From assembly GCA_964304625.1 (NCBI GenBank), contig OZ199838.1, positions 8,990,001-9,054,000 of the forward strand: a DNA stretch of 64,000 bases. The letters run 5' to 3'. Positions 24,244 through 35,600 of the stretch are shown here, one piece after another. Both the position numbers and the translations under genes were made by a program. Position 1 is the stretch's first letter; every line of letters begins with the position of its first letter. Under the pieces are notes generated by a model. The model saw only the letters and a list, made by a program, of their open reading frames with translations. It was not told where the DNA came from and ran no database searches. The DNA is from Kudoa neothunni. Taxonomy: Eukaryota > Cnidaria.

Positions 24244-25281
24244 GTCTCTACTTAAAATATAAACCAATTGTTATTTTTTATTCTCAATCTATTTTGTTTT
24301 TTTCGGCACATTTATTTTATAAGTTCAATTAATGTTTGCACACGCCATTGCTAGTTGACCTTCATTTAATAGTAGAGTATAGTTAGTGGTCGTTGTTTCA
24401 TTTGGCGCGTTTTTATATTATATAAATATATTTTTATTTGATAATGAAATAAAGTAAAATTTTAAAGAAAAACTTATTCAACAATTATTTAAGATAGTTT
24501 TCCGCATCTTTTAATGAGTTTAAAAAGGAATTGAAACATTGCGGAGTCAAGCATATTAAAAGACAAATTAATAAAATCAATAATTTTACAATGAATCTAA
24601 CTCTACAAATTATATATCGAACGCACTGCAATAATTATCAATTTTTCTTGACAGTTTGGAATAGATTGGATAATGTCTCATCTCTACATCGAAAACTGAT
24701 TTAAATAGTTGTAATCTAAGAGGTTCACCTTATTTCATCTAACAAAAGGTCTGATTTTGGTGTGGGTGTAGCAAAGTTTCTAATCTTGGAATGTACACGA
24801 TAACTAAAAATTATAAGTAACCACTACACCAAAATTTATATCTACTCAATAAGACGATCTTTATGCGATCTTAGATCTTGTCCCGAAAGAAGAGAGTCTT
24901 TGTTTGAATTTTTGTTATTTTTAGTGTTATTGGATCTGCTCTAAGTGGAATAAAAATAAATAAACTCATCTCAAACGTTCTAATGCTACAAGAATGTCTC
25001 CTGAAATATTTTGAAAAAAGTCGTGATCATCAAAAATTTTTTCCAAATCCTCGTCGAAAAATGATGACTCTACCTAAATATACACAAAAAATCATAATTG
25101 TGAGTTCATCCTAACTTGACAAAACTACATTTTTTGGGGTCAATGGATTTTTAATTATGCGTGAGTGGCCAACAAAGTCATCAATTTTGCTCATATCATT
25201 TTCCATTTGGTTTATTGTATTCAGTTTAAATCCAACAAACAACTATCACCAAACACATTACAATGCGTTATGATTGGCCAA
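24244..25281. other. Intergenic, nothing recognised
   Basis: AT-rich sequence between the carrier and the minus-strand gene at 25,282. I see no exon or clear repeat end. Confidence 0.5.
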
Positions 25282-25720
25282 TCAAGTTACGTCACCAGGA
25301 TTATTGTTTGAATGTTTGTTCAATAATTCCATAAGGTCGGTAAAATAATCTAAGTGATTTCGAATTGATTGTTGATGGATAGTTTCAAGTTGATTGTCCA
25401 AATTCTAAAATATGAATTAAATAAACATATAACAATCTTTCGTGGTTAATATTCATATTCGACCATCGAATTACATTTATATCGAACTCCAAATGGTTCG
25501 AATTAATTTTATTCAAGCTTAACCACAATTCTTGTTGTAAAGTGACCAACCGATCGGTCATATCGCATCGGGGGAGTTGATTGCATAAACTTTGAATGTT
25601 TTGTAAGGATTCCCAACATTTCAACGATTTTAACCACAAATCTTTATCACATAGCTTATAATTAAAATATAAATTTATTTTATCTACGATTTGAGGCTTT
25701 ATGGGGTTTATTTTCGAGAA
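25282..25720 (-). CDS. Small helical protein, possibly AIRIM/C1orf109-like, 5' end missing
   Basis: Two exons join in phase 0: one open from about 25,720 down to 25,475, and 25404-25282, across a 70-nt GT-AG intron. The protein reads PQIVDKINLYFNYKL, then LWLKSLKCWESLQNIQSL, then after the splice NLDNQLETIHQQSIRNHLDY and a short polar tail (NNNPGDVT). Spaced hydrophobics and LW-SL--C--L-N pairs recall the N-terminal helical region of C1orf109 (AIRIM, an AFG2 partner in ribosome maturation). That resemblance is only suggestive. No start ATG lies in the open stretch, so an upstream exon is likely. The gene faces away from PLAA, and its 5' part comes within about 210 bp of the PLAA start. Confidence 0.45.
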
Positions 25721-25930
25721 TTATCCTCTCCCCGAACTCCATACTACCACCAAGCATGCGCATTGAAATATAAATTAGCACTTAGATTTTTGTTTGACAT
25801 CGAATTGCTCAATATAATTTTTTTTAAACTATTCAAAGTAATTAAATGCAGATTGAAAATATTTTTACGAATAATAGAAATCGTTTATTATCCGAGTAAG
25901 AACGAATTCAAGAAGTGCAACAGCCCTAGT

Positions 25931-26734
25931 ATGTACAAACTCAAGTGTAAAATTTTTGCTCACGATAGTGATGTGAGAACAATGAGTGTAATCGATTCCA
26001 ATAAGATTGTAACTGGATCGCGCGACTCATCCTGTAAAGTGTTTCAACGTATAGATGACTCGAGCGAATTTGACCCAATACACTCGGTGACAACCGATCG
26101 AAAATACGTCAACAGCTGCAAAAACTTTGTGTCTGAAGGGAAAAATTTTTACATTTTTGGCACCGGCCTTAATGTGCTCTACGTGTACAATGAAAATTTT
26201 GAATTGTTATACTCACTTGAAGGTCATTCTCAAAATGTATCATGTATTGACTATTGCTATCGAAAATGTCATCTTGCAAGCGGTTCTTGGGATTGTCGTA
26301 TCAATATTTGGGATATGAATTTGGCAGGGAAACTGATTAATACATTGCAAGGTCACGAACAAGCTGTCTGGTGTGTTAAATATGTTCCTGGTTTTAATTT
26401 GTTATTGTCCGGTTCTGCGGACAAAACTATTCGTCTTTGGAAAAATTATAACCATGTAAAAACTTTCATCGGCCACAAACATGCTGTCAGAGATATTGCC
26501 GTTTTGGATGATAAACGTACGTTTCTCTCATGCGGTAACGATATGATGATTATCAAATGGGATATTATTGGCGGAACTTCTCTTCAAATCCTCGGTCACC
26601 ATACCAGCTTTATATACTCACTTGCGTTGATTGGTGACAGTGGTTTCGTGTCCGCTGGTGAAGATGGCGAATTAATTGTTTGGGACGACATGAAAAAACT
26701 ACAAGTATTTATATTTTTTAAATTTATGTATTAA
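25931..26734 (+). CDS. PLAA: Phospholipase A2-activating protein (PLAA/Ufd3), WD40 part only
   Basis: PLAA (yeast Doa1/Ufd3) binds ubiquitin and works with p97/VCP in protein degradation and lysosome repair. From ATG 25,931 the frame carries about six WD40 blades: KIFAHDSDVRTM, GSRDSSCKVF, LEGHSQNVSCIDY, ASGSWDCRINIWD, LQGHEQAVWCVKYVPGFNLL, SGSADKTIRLWK, FIGHKHAVRDIAVL, SCGNDMMIIKWD, GHHTSFIYSLAL and SAGEDGELIVWDDM. Their order and wording follow PLAA closely. After 258 residues a GTATTT donor (26,705) probably begins an intron; the frame itself stops at 26,734. The rest of the propeller and the PFU and PUL domains (normally about 800 residues in total) were not found downstream. A pogo-like end follows at 26,916 and an assembly gap at 27,045. 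The open frame continues upstream of the ATG, but that part does not match the family. Confidence 0.78.
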   Translation: MYKLKCKIFAHDSDVRTMSVIDSNKIVTGSRDSSCKVFQRIDDSSEFDPIHSVTTDRKYVNSCKNFVSEGKNFYIFGTGLNVLYVYNENFELLYSLEGHSQNVSCIDYCYRKCHLASGSWDCRINIWDMNLAGKLINTLQGHEQAVWCVKYVPGFNLLLSGSADKTIRLWKNYNHVKTFIGHKHAVRDIAVLDDKRTFLSCGNDMMIIKWDIIGGTSLQILGHHTSFIYSLALIGDSGFVSAGEDGELIVWDDMKKLQVFIFFKFMY

Positions 26735-26915
26735 GCATTTATTAATAACTGTTTAATGTTCGGCGAATAAAAATAAGGTTGGTCGTTTATGCTATTTTAA
26801 GAAAATAAAAAATGGCGCGAAATCGATCGCTTGCCCAAATTATTTTCGGTATGCGTATGTTGTAATAATTCTTGTTGAATTAATCTTCATTGCTTTTGAA
26901 ATTTTTTAAAAAATA

Positions 26916-27044
26916 CAGTAGGTGACCGATAATACGTAATCCCCTCAGGACCATAAAAAAGTGCGAAAAAATGGTCTCGACCAGAGCGTCAAAACCTTAG
27001 GATTTTTCTACTAACCTTGGTTTCTTGGGGGGGGGGGGGTTCGT
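26916..27044 (+). mobile_element. Pogo-like left terminus running into the assembly gap
   Basis: After a TA at 26914-26915 comes CAGTAGGTGACCGATAATAC, then GTAATCCCCTCAGGA and AAAAAAGTGCGAAAAA. The same terminus in reverse ends at 46,565, and a related one starts at 29,073. The element is cut by the gap. A run of 13 G (27,027-27,039) sits just before the N block and may explain the assembly break. Confidence 0.5.
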
Positions 27045-27244
27045 NNNNNNNNNNNNNNNNNNNNNNNNNNNNNNNNNNNNNNNNNNNNNNNNNNNNNNNN
27101 NNNNNNNNNNNNNNNNNNNNNNNNNNNNNNNNNNNNNNNNNNNNNNNNNNNNNNNNNNNNNNNNNNNNNNNNNNNNNNNNNNNNNNNNNNNNNNNNNNNN
27201 NNNNNNNNNNNNNNNNNNNNNNNNNNNNNNNNNNNNNNNNNNNN
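27045..27244. other. Assembly gap (200 N)
   Basis: Exactly 200 N follow a 13-G run. A round number suggests a placeholder for an unknown length, so sequence may be missing here. Confidence 0.99.
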
Positions 27245-28188
27245 AAGCAGAAAGGTTAGAGTATGCCAACTGGTATACTGGAATCCCCATCAACTTAATA
27301 TAGCGGTTTTTTCGAGTTGAGTTTGGATTTTCAATTCTTTTAGCCATCTTGGTTACTCCAAATCTGGATTTGAATTCCACGCAGTTCGGATTTAGAGTAA
27401 AAACCCCGGTATTATTTCATTCATTTACAATAATTTTTTTAATTGTTAGGACAAAGTGTGAATACATCTAACTATGAGAGAATTTTAATACAAATACCTT
27501 GGTATAATTAAAGCGAAAATTCATATCTATTTTCGTGCAACCTGCCATTAATTCGGAACGGAGGTGCTAATGGTTAACAGCTTATAACCTATGCTTAAAA
27601 AACCGTTAATCATAAAAAAACAAAATCTTACGAAATTATTGTTAAATTTTAATGTAATACGTTTTTACTGTATGTAACTTACGAGGTTTTGTAGTTATTC
27701 CGTTAATTCCTTATTGAGAAATATTCTCCTGTTTTTTATATTTATTATATTCAAATCGAATTAGTGGCGTATAGGGTAATGCTAATATTTAGTTATTTAA
27801 TTTTTTTAATCAATTTAGGAAAATTTCCTACATTTAATTCAAATTTTTGATAATCGTTTACGTTAATTATTGGATTAATGGAAATAAGTGTTAAGTATAT
27901 ATTATACAAATAAAAAACAAATAATTATAAGTACATAAATTACATATGGATAAAAAAAATTTTAACTAAACAAAAAAAACTATTTTTTTAATGTTAAAAT
28001 AACTCCATAGTAGGAGATTAATAAAAGAAGATCGTCGGGTCAAAGTAATTAGTTATCGGGTTATTATTCAATGTTTTAATACATGGCTTCAAAAAGTTTG
28101 TCGCAATAAATAATGGTCATAATAAGTAATGTAAATTTTGGTTTTTTAACTAGTTAGAGTACAATCATTGCTCGTCAGTCAAAAGAGG
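27245..28188. other. No confirmed gene after the gap
   Basis: On the minus strand a frame open from the gap edge to about 27,380 contains MAKRIENPNSTRKNRY. I cannot place it in a family, and its other end is lost in the gap. The rest is AT-rich with nothing recognised. Confidence 0.35.
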
Positions 28189-28206
28189 ATGCGTGAGAGA
28201 ATTTAC

Positions 28207-28443
28207 ATGAAAACCCGTTTTACAATCACCTTTATTCTTTCGTTTATTATAATTTTCTCAATCAATCAAAATAATTTTGTAATTCAGTTTAAAAAATACG
28301 ATTACGAAATTTTCTGTAGAAAATATTTGGATTCCGCATCATGCGTGTACAAAGATATATTACGTGAACAGTGTCCAATATGGATGTTCAATTTGTCTAC
28401 CAAATCCTTTTCATCATCATCAAGCAATTTTATTCTGTCGTAA
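28207..28443 (+). CDS. Small putative secreted Cys-containing protein
   Basis: From ATG 28,207 the 78-residue frame begins MKTRFTITFILSFIIIFS, which has the charge and hydrophobic core of a signal peptide. A short region follows with Cys spaced as FC-RKYLDSAS-C-VYKDILREQ-C, and then a Ser-rich end. An in-frame ATG lies 18 nt upstream (28,189). I do not recognise the family. The frame may be the first exon of a longer gene, and chance cannot be excluded in AT-rich DNA. Confidence 0.35.
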   Translation: MKTRFTITFILSFIIIFSINQNNFVIQFKKYDYEIFCRKYLDSASCVYKDILREQCPIWMFNLSTKSFSSSSSNFILS

Positions 28444-31400
28444 CAAATGAACACATCCTGAGTCATTCCTTTGACTACCACTATTCCATACTTATGAATT
28501 TAGTTTAAATTTTGGAGTAAAAAATAGTAGTAATTACTTGTAAATTTTGATTATCCGTTGAAACTAATAAAGCGCACAACAAGAAACTTTTAATAATATG
28601 GTAAGCCAATGGTTTCGTCATCACTATTTCATTACGATTAGAAATATTATTATTAACAACAAATTTTAATTTATGATGAAGCTTAGGTTTAATAAGTTAA
28701 ATTTTGGAAGAAATATGGCCACAACCGAATTAAAATTGTTTTCATATATATATTTTTATTTCTATTGTCTAATCTATTCTAAATTTTAAATAAAGAACTT
28801 TAAAAATTCGGAATCGTTGAGCTGTATATTATTTGTGACTACTAAGAAGATCCAGATCTTAACTCATACCTGAAATGTTTTATAGTTTCTTAATGGGATC
28901 TGTGTAGATATTTTTGTCTTGATCTGTTTAAAAATATACGAAAATAGGATTTTCAAGTTATCAAAAAATTTTATTGACAAAACATTTAAAAAGTCACACA
29001 TCACTGAATAAACTGATGATCAATAATCTGATCTGATGCTGCTTTGCGATCATGCGTATCGAACCTGACATACAGTAGAGAACCACTAATTCACAATCCC
29101 CTCGGGAAAGGGAAGTCACTATTTACAGGTCGGTGACGATTAATTCATAATAATTTTTGTACGTGCAAGAGATAAACATACAATGAAATATTGATTTGTT
29201 GTATTTAATTTTTAAGAATTACCAAAATTATCTGTTATTTTTATGAGCTGTTAAATATGGTCATATGCATAAGACTCTAGTTTAGCCAGCTCCATCACTT
29301 GCAGAGTGACCGGCGATTTTGACAAATATTTTCAAATTTTAACAAGCATTAAAGCGTCTTTAGAAGGGAATTAAGGATCCATGGGATTATCTTCTATCTC
29401 TAAAAATTGGCATGACTTTCCGTATGATATAATCTTTAAATTACCACATACTGGGAACCAGGACTGCCAGGGCTTGAATTTTTTGTGGTCACCTTGGGTT
29501 CTTGGAGGCTTTTTTTATTTTTTACAACATCTTGGGTTTTTACTGAAAATCTATAAACGTTGATTAATAACACAAAAATTTTATACATGGGACATTAATA
29601 TTTATATTTGTATAACGTATCCTATTCAGATTATATATTGCAGGGTTTAAACATTTACTATTTTTAACGGCAGACTATAAAGGGATGGTCAAACCGAGGC
29701 TCGCGAGCCGCATATGGCTCTTGGAAGTTGAAATTCGGTTTTTGAAAAATTTACATTTGACTTATCGTTTCATTAAATTTTGCTCATAAAGTTATTTGGA
29801 TACTTTGAAAGTCATAGGATCATGCAGTTATCCGGAATAAGAACGCATGAATTTAATATCGATTCACTATTAATAAAAACGTATAGACAAAATATAAATA
29901 TAATAACAAATCCTGAAATTTAAATTTTACTTCTAGTGGTTCCGAAAGATTTGAATTTCGTTGAATGCAGCTTCTATTTTGATTAAGTCCGGCCACCCTT
30001 GGCCTATTAGATTGTTTAACTTAATACGATTCCATAATTACTCAGTAAACATTGTTGTACATTATTAGAAAATGTAAACGTTACTTTACAATATATCTTG
30101 AATTATGAGGTAATTAATTGTGAGTATACTGATCTATACTAGACATTAAGTAAGAGTAAATGTTCGCGCCAAATAATTTTAAAAAGACGACAAATTTAAA
30201 TTTAACGTCTGAAGACGTAATTATTGGATCGGAAGAAGGTTAAAAAATTTAATAAATACGATTCTCTTTTTTTATTGTACTTTAAAGTAATGTTTCCTCG
30301 ACTTTGGGTTTTTAACCTCCGCTGGCATCCCTGCTGGGAACAAACTTTATTCGTTGTCTAATTCATCGGTTGCTTGTCGAGTTGCAAGATTATGTGGAAA
30401 TGCAATTTGGTTAGAACTTACTCGTTTATTTTCCGAGGTCGTTAAGCGGAAACCAGATTTAGGAAAGCAATTAACACTTGTTTCAAGATTAATGAATTTT
30501 AAGACTCCTTAATCAGAGCCATTGCTTCCAGCATATTTACAGATTTTATGTTCACTCATATACTTCAATATGAAGTGTATACCGTCTTACTAGGTATTTT
30601 CGAAAAGTTTGTTTAATAAAATGAATGAGATCTAAATCCATTAGTAATAGGGCTGAAATAGTGATACTGGGAAAGTAGACCATTTGTAGGTTAAAAAGGT
30701 GGATTAAAGTATATTTTCTAAAGATATGACAATGATAAGGCAGAGGTGATGTCATCTATTCCTGGTGGGTTTAAGTTGTCGATAAATGATAAAAAAGTCG
30801 TTAAGCAATTTTTATAAACGCTTTGCGGCTACAATTCCGTATTTGTTCTCATCATCGACAAGAGAAACAAAATTTAAAGAATTCCGCTTTTAAGTTAGAA
30901 CGTATATTTATACATAATGTATTGAGATGAAACATGAAACTCTTTTCCAGAATATTTTTTTCTAAATATGAAATTTGAGACGTAACCAGAAAGAGATTAT
31001 TGATTCTTTTTGATAGCACTTCTATATTTCCTTAATGACACTCGTACTGAGTTGACAACTAACACCCTTAAATGAGTTTGGGGTCACTTTTGACACTAGG
31101 ATAAAAACAATAGTTTTACAAATAAATTACTTAATCAAAACGGCACACATTTGAAAATTTTTAAAATATAGTTATATAATTATAATTTTGGATGCCAATT
31201 TCACGCAATATTGAAAAATAGGACTTACACATAGGTTTCATTACAATTTTAGTGAAAAATTGAGCGTTTGTTATTATGCTCTCTAGGGCAAATGGAATAT
31301 CTTTGTCTTTAATTTAAATGTCGTTTTTAGCGATATTTGATTCTGGTTAGTTATATTGTCAACTCCATATTCATTTGGGATTTCCTCAACGAAACTAACA

Positions 31401-31938
31401 TTATATTTTCTTATTGTTCAGGGGTGGGAAATTATATTTTTACAGAGGTCGTATTAATATGAAGAAAATAAATTTGACTACATAGGTCAGGAAAAAAAAT
31501 TACTGTAAAACAACTTAATATTAAAGTAAACTGAACTTCACTTTAACTAAAATTTAATAAAAAATATAAATTTGATTTTTTGAGTACTGCACAGGTATAA
31601 TGCCAAATCGACAAACGGCTTTGGGTTAGTATATATAAATAAATTCATTTCGTTCAAATCTTTATTAAATACAAGGCATCCGTTATTAATTTTTTTTCCT
31701 AAAACCCCCTAGGGTTAAAATTAAACGTTTTGTGAATGAATTCTGCGTTTAATTGGTTTTTCAATAATTTTTGTAATTATAATAGGACGCAGCAAAAAAT
31801 ATTTCGAGCTTATTTTTGTTCACAAACATCAAAAAATTAAATGACTTACTTTTTAATTGATTTTTATATAGATTATTGAGTTAGGTAGTTTGTAGTGTCG
31901 TAATTTCATTGCTTAAAGTAGAGTTAATCTGTTTATAA
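28444..31938. other. Non-coding region with transposon ends
   Basis: I see no supported gene. A pogo-like left end starts at 29,073 after TA (CAGTAGAGAACCACTAATTC, then ACAATCCCCTCGGG). A hAT-type end at 29,671-29,730 contains GGTCAAACCGAGGCTCGCGA followed by GCCGCATATGGCTCTT, a wording seen at the ends of Charlie-like elements. Another hAT-like end, CAGGGGTGGGAAA, starts at 31,419. Partners for these ends were not found, so they look like remnants. Confidence 0.45.
29671..29730 (+). mobile_element. hAT-type terminal remnant (GGCTCGCGAGCCGC type)
   Basis: CAGACTATAAAGGGATGGTC leads into a GGCTCGCGAGCCGCATATGG block. The GCTCGCGAGC part is palindromic. No matching right end or transposase is visible. 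Confidence 0.45.
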
Positions 31939-32626
31939 CAGTGTTTCCCACCGAAGGGGCCTAGAAATTTTTAAACGTTTGATGAATCGCTATGGTGGGA
32001 TGCAGAAAATCCTGAGTATTGGTGTGTCAGAGATGATGGTGAGGTAATTGGGAAATATGACGTACTTTGAAGCCAATATCGCTAATTTTTAATTGACGGT
32101 TCACATCATAAAAAAATACAAAAAGAAACGAATAATTATATAAAGATTAATAAAAATAATTAACGAGTTATTCACCCGAATAGAATCAGAATGGTTTGAA
32201 TCTCAATCTTGTCTCATTTAGGATAATATATTCCAATTTATTTAAATTTAATATAATATCGAATAATTTTTTATTTATATTATTTATTCTCCGTTTATTA
32301 GCTTCGTATACAGGAATACCTCTCCTAATGAAGGTTGAATCACCACGAGTTTTATTTGACGTTGTTTTCGACGGAATAAAGAACTAAAGATGTTAATTTT
32401 TAAAGTCTGCCTATAAATCAAGATAGATCTGATCGAATAAAATTTAATTTTAATGAGAACAAAATCTTTATATATTAATTGCCTCCAAATTTTAATGTGA
32501 CTGGGAGCTTTATTCATGCCTAAAAACCGGTTAAGTTACAAAAATTAATACTTTCTGGAAAGATGGGGCATGGAACTTTTTTCGGGAAAAAGTGGGGCGC
32601 CATAAAAAAAAAGTTGAGAAACACTG
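31939..32626. mobile_element. hAT MITE with a perfect 8-bp target duplication (688 bp)
   Basis: It starts CAGTGTTTCCCACC and ends GTTGAGAAACACTG, so the termini are inverted repeats. GTTTATAA flanks it exactly on both sides (31,931-31,938 and 32,627-32,634), the hallmark of hAT insertion. The first 160 bp and last 70 bp match the 298-bp element at 40,114, so this copy carries roughly 430 bp of extra, unrelated sequence between about 32,117 and 32,555. There is no transposase. Confidence 0.85.
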
Positions 32627-35600
32627 GTTTATAATAAGCGTCATTCCAAAAAATATAAATAAAAAAGTTTCCTTTTACGATTTTTTGGATTTGTTAACAT
32701 GCATAACTTTTGTGACGCCGCATACTTCAGTTAACTCATATTCCTCATTTCTTCAAATAGTCGAGATATTGTTGGCCAAATTTAATAATTACAGTTGTGC
32801 AGGGATATAGACATTTTTTTGGAAAAAAGACTCAAATGCGTAATAAACCTGCTATACTTGATATCCATTGATGGGTGCGCGACCTCTTTTTCTGCTTTTT
32901 TATTTATCCCCTCGTTGCATTAATAATAACTTTAATAGTGTTGGGTCTCAAGCCTTCCACGAATTGGTGCCAAAACGGAATCCCCGCTGCAGCCGTTGAG
33001 GTAAGAATTGGAAACCATGTCCTTCTTTATTCAAAGAATATTTGGTCTCGTTTCTTTATGAATTACACCTCTTGCACTATTCCTTCGATTTGGCGAAGAA
33101 ACGTGGGGCCAATACACCCCTCAACATTGATCACATTATGAAACCTTCTTATTATCGAAAGCGGCGGTACAAATTGTCAGAAATGAAGGCCGGACAACAT
33201 CGGGATTTAGAGACCCTAACCCTATTTAAATTAAGGTTATATTTTGCTTAGGCACTCTCTCGCGCACTTTCAATTAACGTTATGTTTTCTTTTGGCATTT
33301 GGCGCGTATGCAACAAATAGAGACGTGCAAAATTTTCGTAATAATTTTTGTATTGTTCACAGAGTATTTTTAAAATTAGTAAGGTAATTTAAGACAATTG
33401 TTTTTTCAACAAGAAATTTGTTATTTCTCTTGTTTTTAACGAAGTTTACTTTATTTTGCAAAAGGAGGAATTTAACTTTGGAATGTGTTCCGGTGTGATG
33501 GATCTTGAATATTTTTTTTATTTCTTTTAGATTTTCTATTTAATTTGTTCATTTTTAGATTAACTCTCGAAGCAAACTCATGGAACTGTCCTCGACCGAC
33601 AATTTAGGAGTGTTATCTTTCGTGTCATCCTTTATGACATTGGCTAATTTATTTTTCTATTATATTGTATTCTCTGGACAGCTTTATATTTCTCGTTCTT
33701 GGAAGTTCGATCCATTCTTATATCGAGTAGTTTGAATTTTTTATAATAGTTTTGCGATAAAATCTTAAATCACTTGAAATAAAGTCTGAAAATATTTTTG
33801 ATTTTATTGATGCAATTGTATTCTATTCAATGTGGTGACTGATTTGAGGCCGGGCGCCTAACGATGTTTGCTTTAGAGCCACTCTTAATTCCAAATTTTT
33901 CTGACTATTTAATAATCTTCACGTTTTATTCAAGTAAGCGATAGTTTTTTCTGGTTTCCTACTGCGTATTAACCATGCCAATGTAATCAAACAACAGATT
34001 TCAGGCGAGTGATAACCATGAAGTGTGTAATAAGCATGCAATCCTATTTTTTCCAACGAAAAAATTATTTCTTAATTCTATAATTATATTTATCGATATA
34101 TTTTACTCCAATCTCATGATTTATATCTATCGTTAATTCATATATTTGAATTTTCGGCACTATTTCTAAAGGTGCGCAATAACCATCCTACCGTGATATC
34201 CCTGCGCTACTGTATTTATGTTCCTAATTGTAAATTTAACTTAAACAGTTATTAAACTTGAATATAAAAATATGGCAGCTTTATGTTTACGAATGAATTA
34301 ACATTATTATGGACTTTAAAATATCTTAGAGAGGAACTAAAATCCTAATCTATAAAAATAAATAAATTCTATAGTAAATTTTGTTATTGTTACCCGATGG
34401 CCGAGTAAAACATCATGAGGCAAGACCCTGCCCGTGGACCATATTTTACCCATCTCTGTCTAAGATATCTCCAGCAAACCTTAGAAAGATTTTTGTATCA
34501 ACGATAATATTTAAATTTATTTATTATATCGAAATGTTAATGCTATAATATAATTATTTATTCTTGGGTCAAACATGACCCCACACACATTTAAAGGTGA
34601 ATTTAGGTCAAAACATGAATAAAACCGCAATGGATTAAAATATAAGAACAACACTTTGTAATAATAAGTAACATATGTAGAAATGGATTTGCAATAATAA
34701 ATTATATTTTTTAATGCTCTTCAATATAGCTATTAAGAAGTGAACTATTCTCTGGGGTCACTTTCGAACCCAAACTCAGTATGAATGTTAAATGCTTACT
34801 CTTTGACTTCAGTTGTACTTCATGGATTCCTTCGTTAGATAGAAACTTCGTCTTATAAATTATAATGCCGTGATTGGATTTAAGGCTTGCCAATCGATTT
34901 TAGATAGTCCAGCCGTATGTTCATATTATTGATTTATCCTCCACATTTTCCAGGATGATTGTCACCGAAATATGTGGGATTTAGCAGCTTCGATATCTTT
35001 ATAAAAAAGTTCCAGTCTCTATCGATACCACCTATTATCGAACATTGTTGGGTTTTTAATATCCAGTCAACAGTTTAAGATATTTTACAGTTGGCAGTCT
35101 CATCAATATGCATTATTTTTCTGTTACCTTTAATTTTCGAATAACCATCGCAAACTGCCCAGCGTTGCTTGGGAAAGATTTCGCCTGAGGACGTTCTATT
35201 ATGATAGCGCTCAAAAAATATTTTGAAATTTCGAATTAACCCATAGAAATAAAATAACAAAGAAGTTTTCAGCAACATACTTTAACGATTTGGATTATGA
35301 AATTAAAATTATGATCATTTCTTTGAAGGAGTGTTCCAATCCCGGCGTTCATTTAAAAATTTCGTGGCTCGGCACCAACGCTAAAAAAATTAGGGTTAGC
35401 ATCATATTTTGTTCGTTCCTGAATTATTTAAATCCCGTTAAAGTGTAATCTAAAACGTTGTTTTTCGGCCAGAGGGATTTATGAAAGTCAAATTCTGGCC
35501 CAGTTCGGAAACTGTGCGCACCGCTAAGTTTTTAAGAGAAAAAAATAGTAAAAGTAATAGAGATAGAAGAAAACGTATGAAAATTAATTGATATTGCTAA

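Noticed and set aside
25691-25930. In-frame 80-codon extension upstream of the PLAA ATG
   Set aside because: The family N-terminus aligns with the Met at 25,931. The extension is hydrophobic, unlike PLAA, and overlaps the divergent gene.
32875-33251. Two overlapping plus-strand frames of 88 and 69 codons
   Set aside because: Protein-like stretches occur in both frames, but no start, splice pair or family supports a gene.
34711-35278. Possible transposase relic on the minus strand (IMHIDETANC)
   Set aside because: It suggests an ISXO2/Merlin-type DDE fragment, but the flanking motifs do not follow any family order I can confirm.
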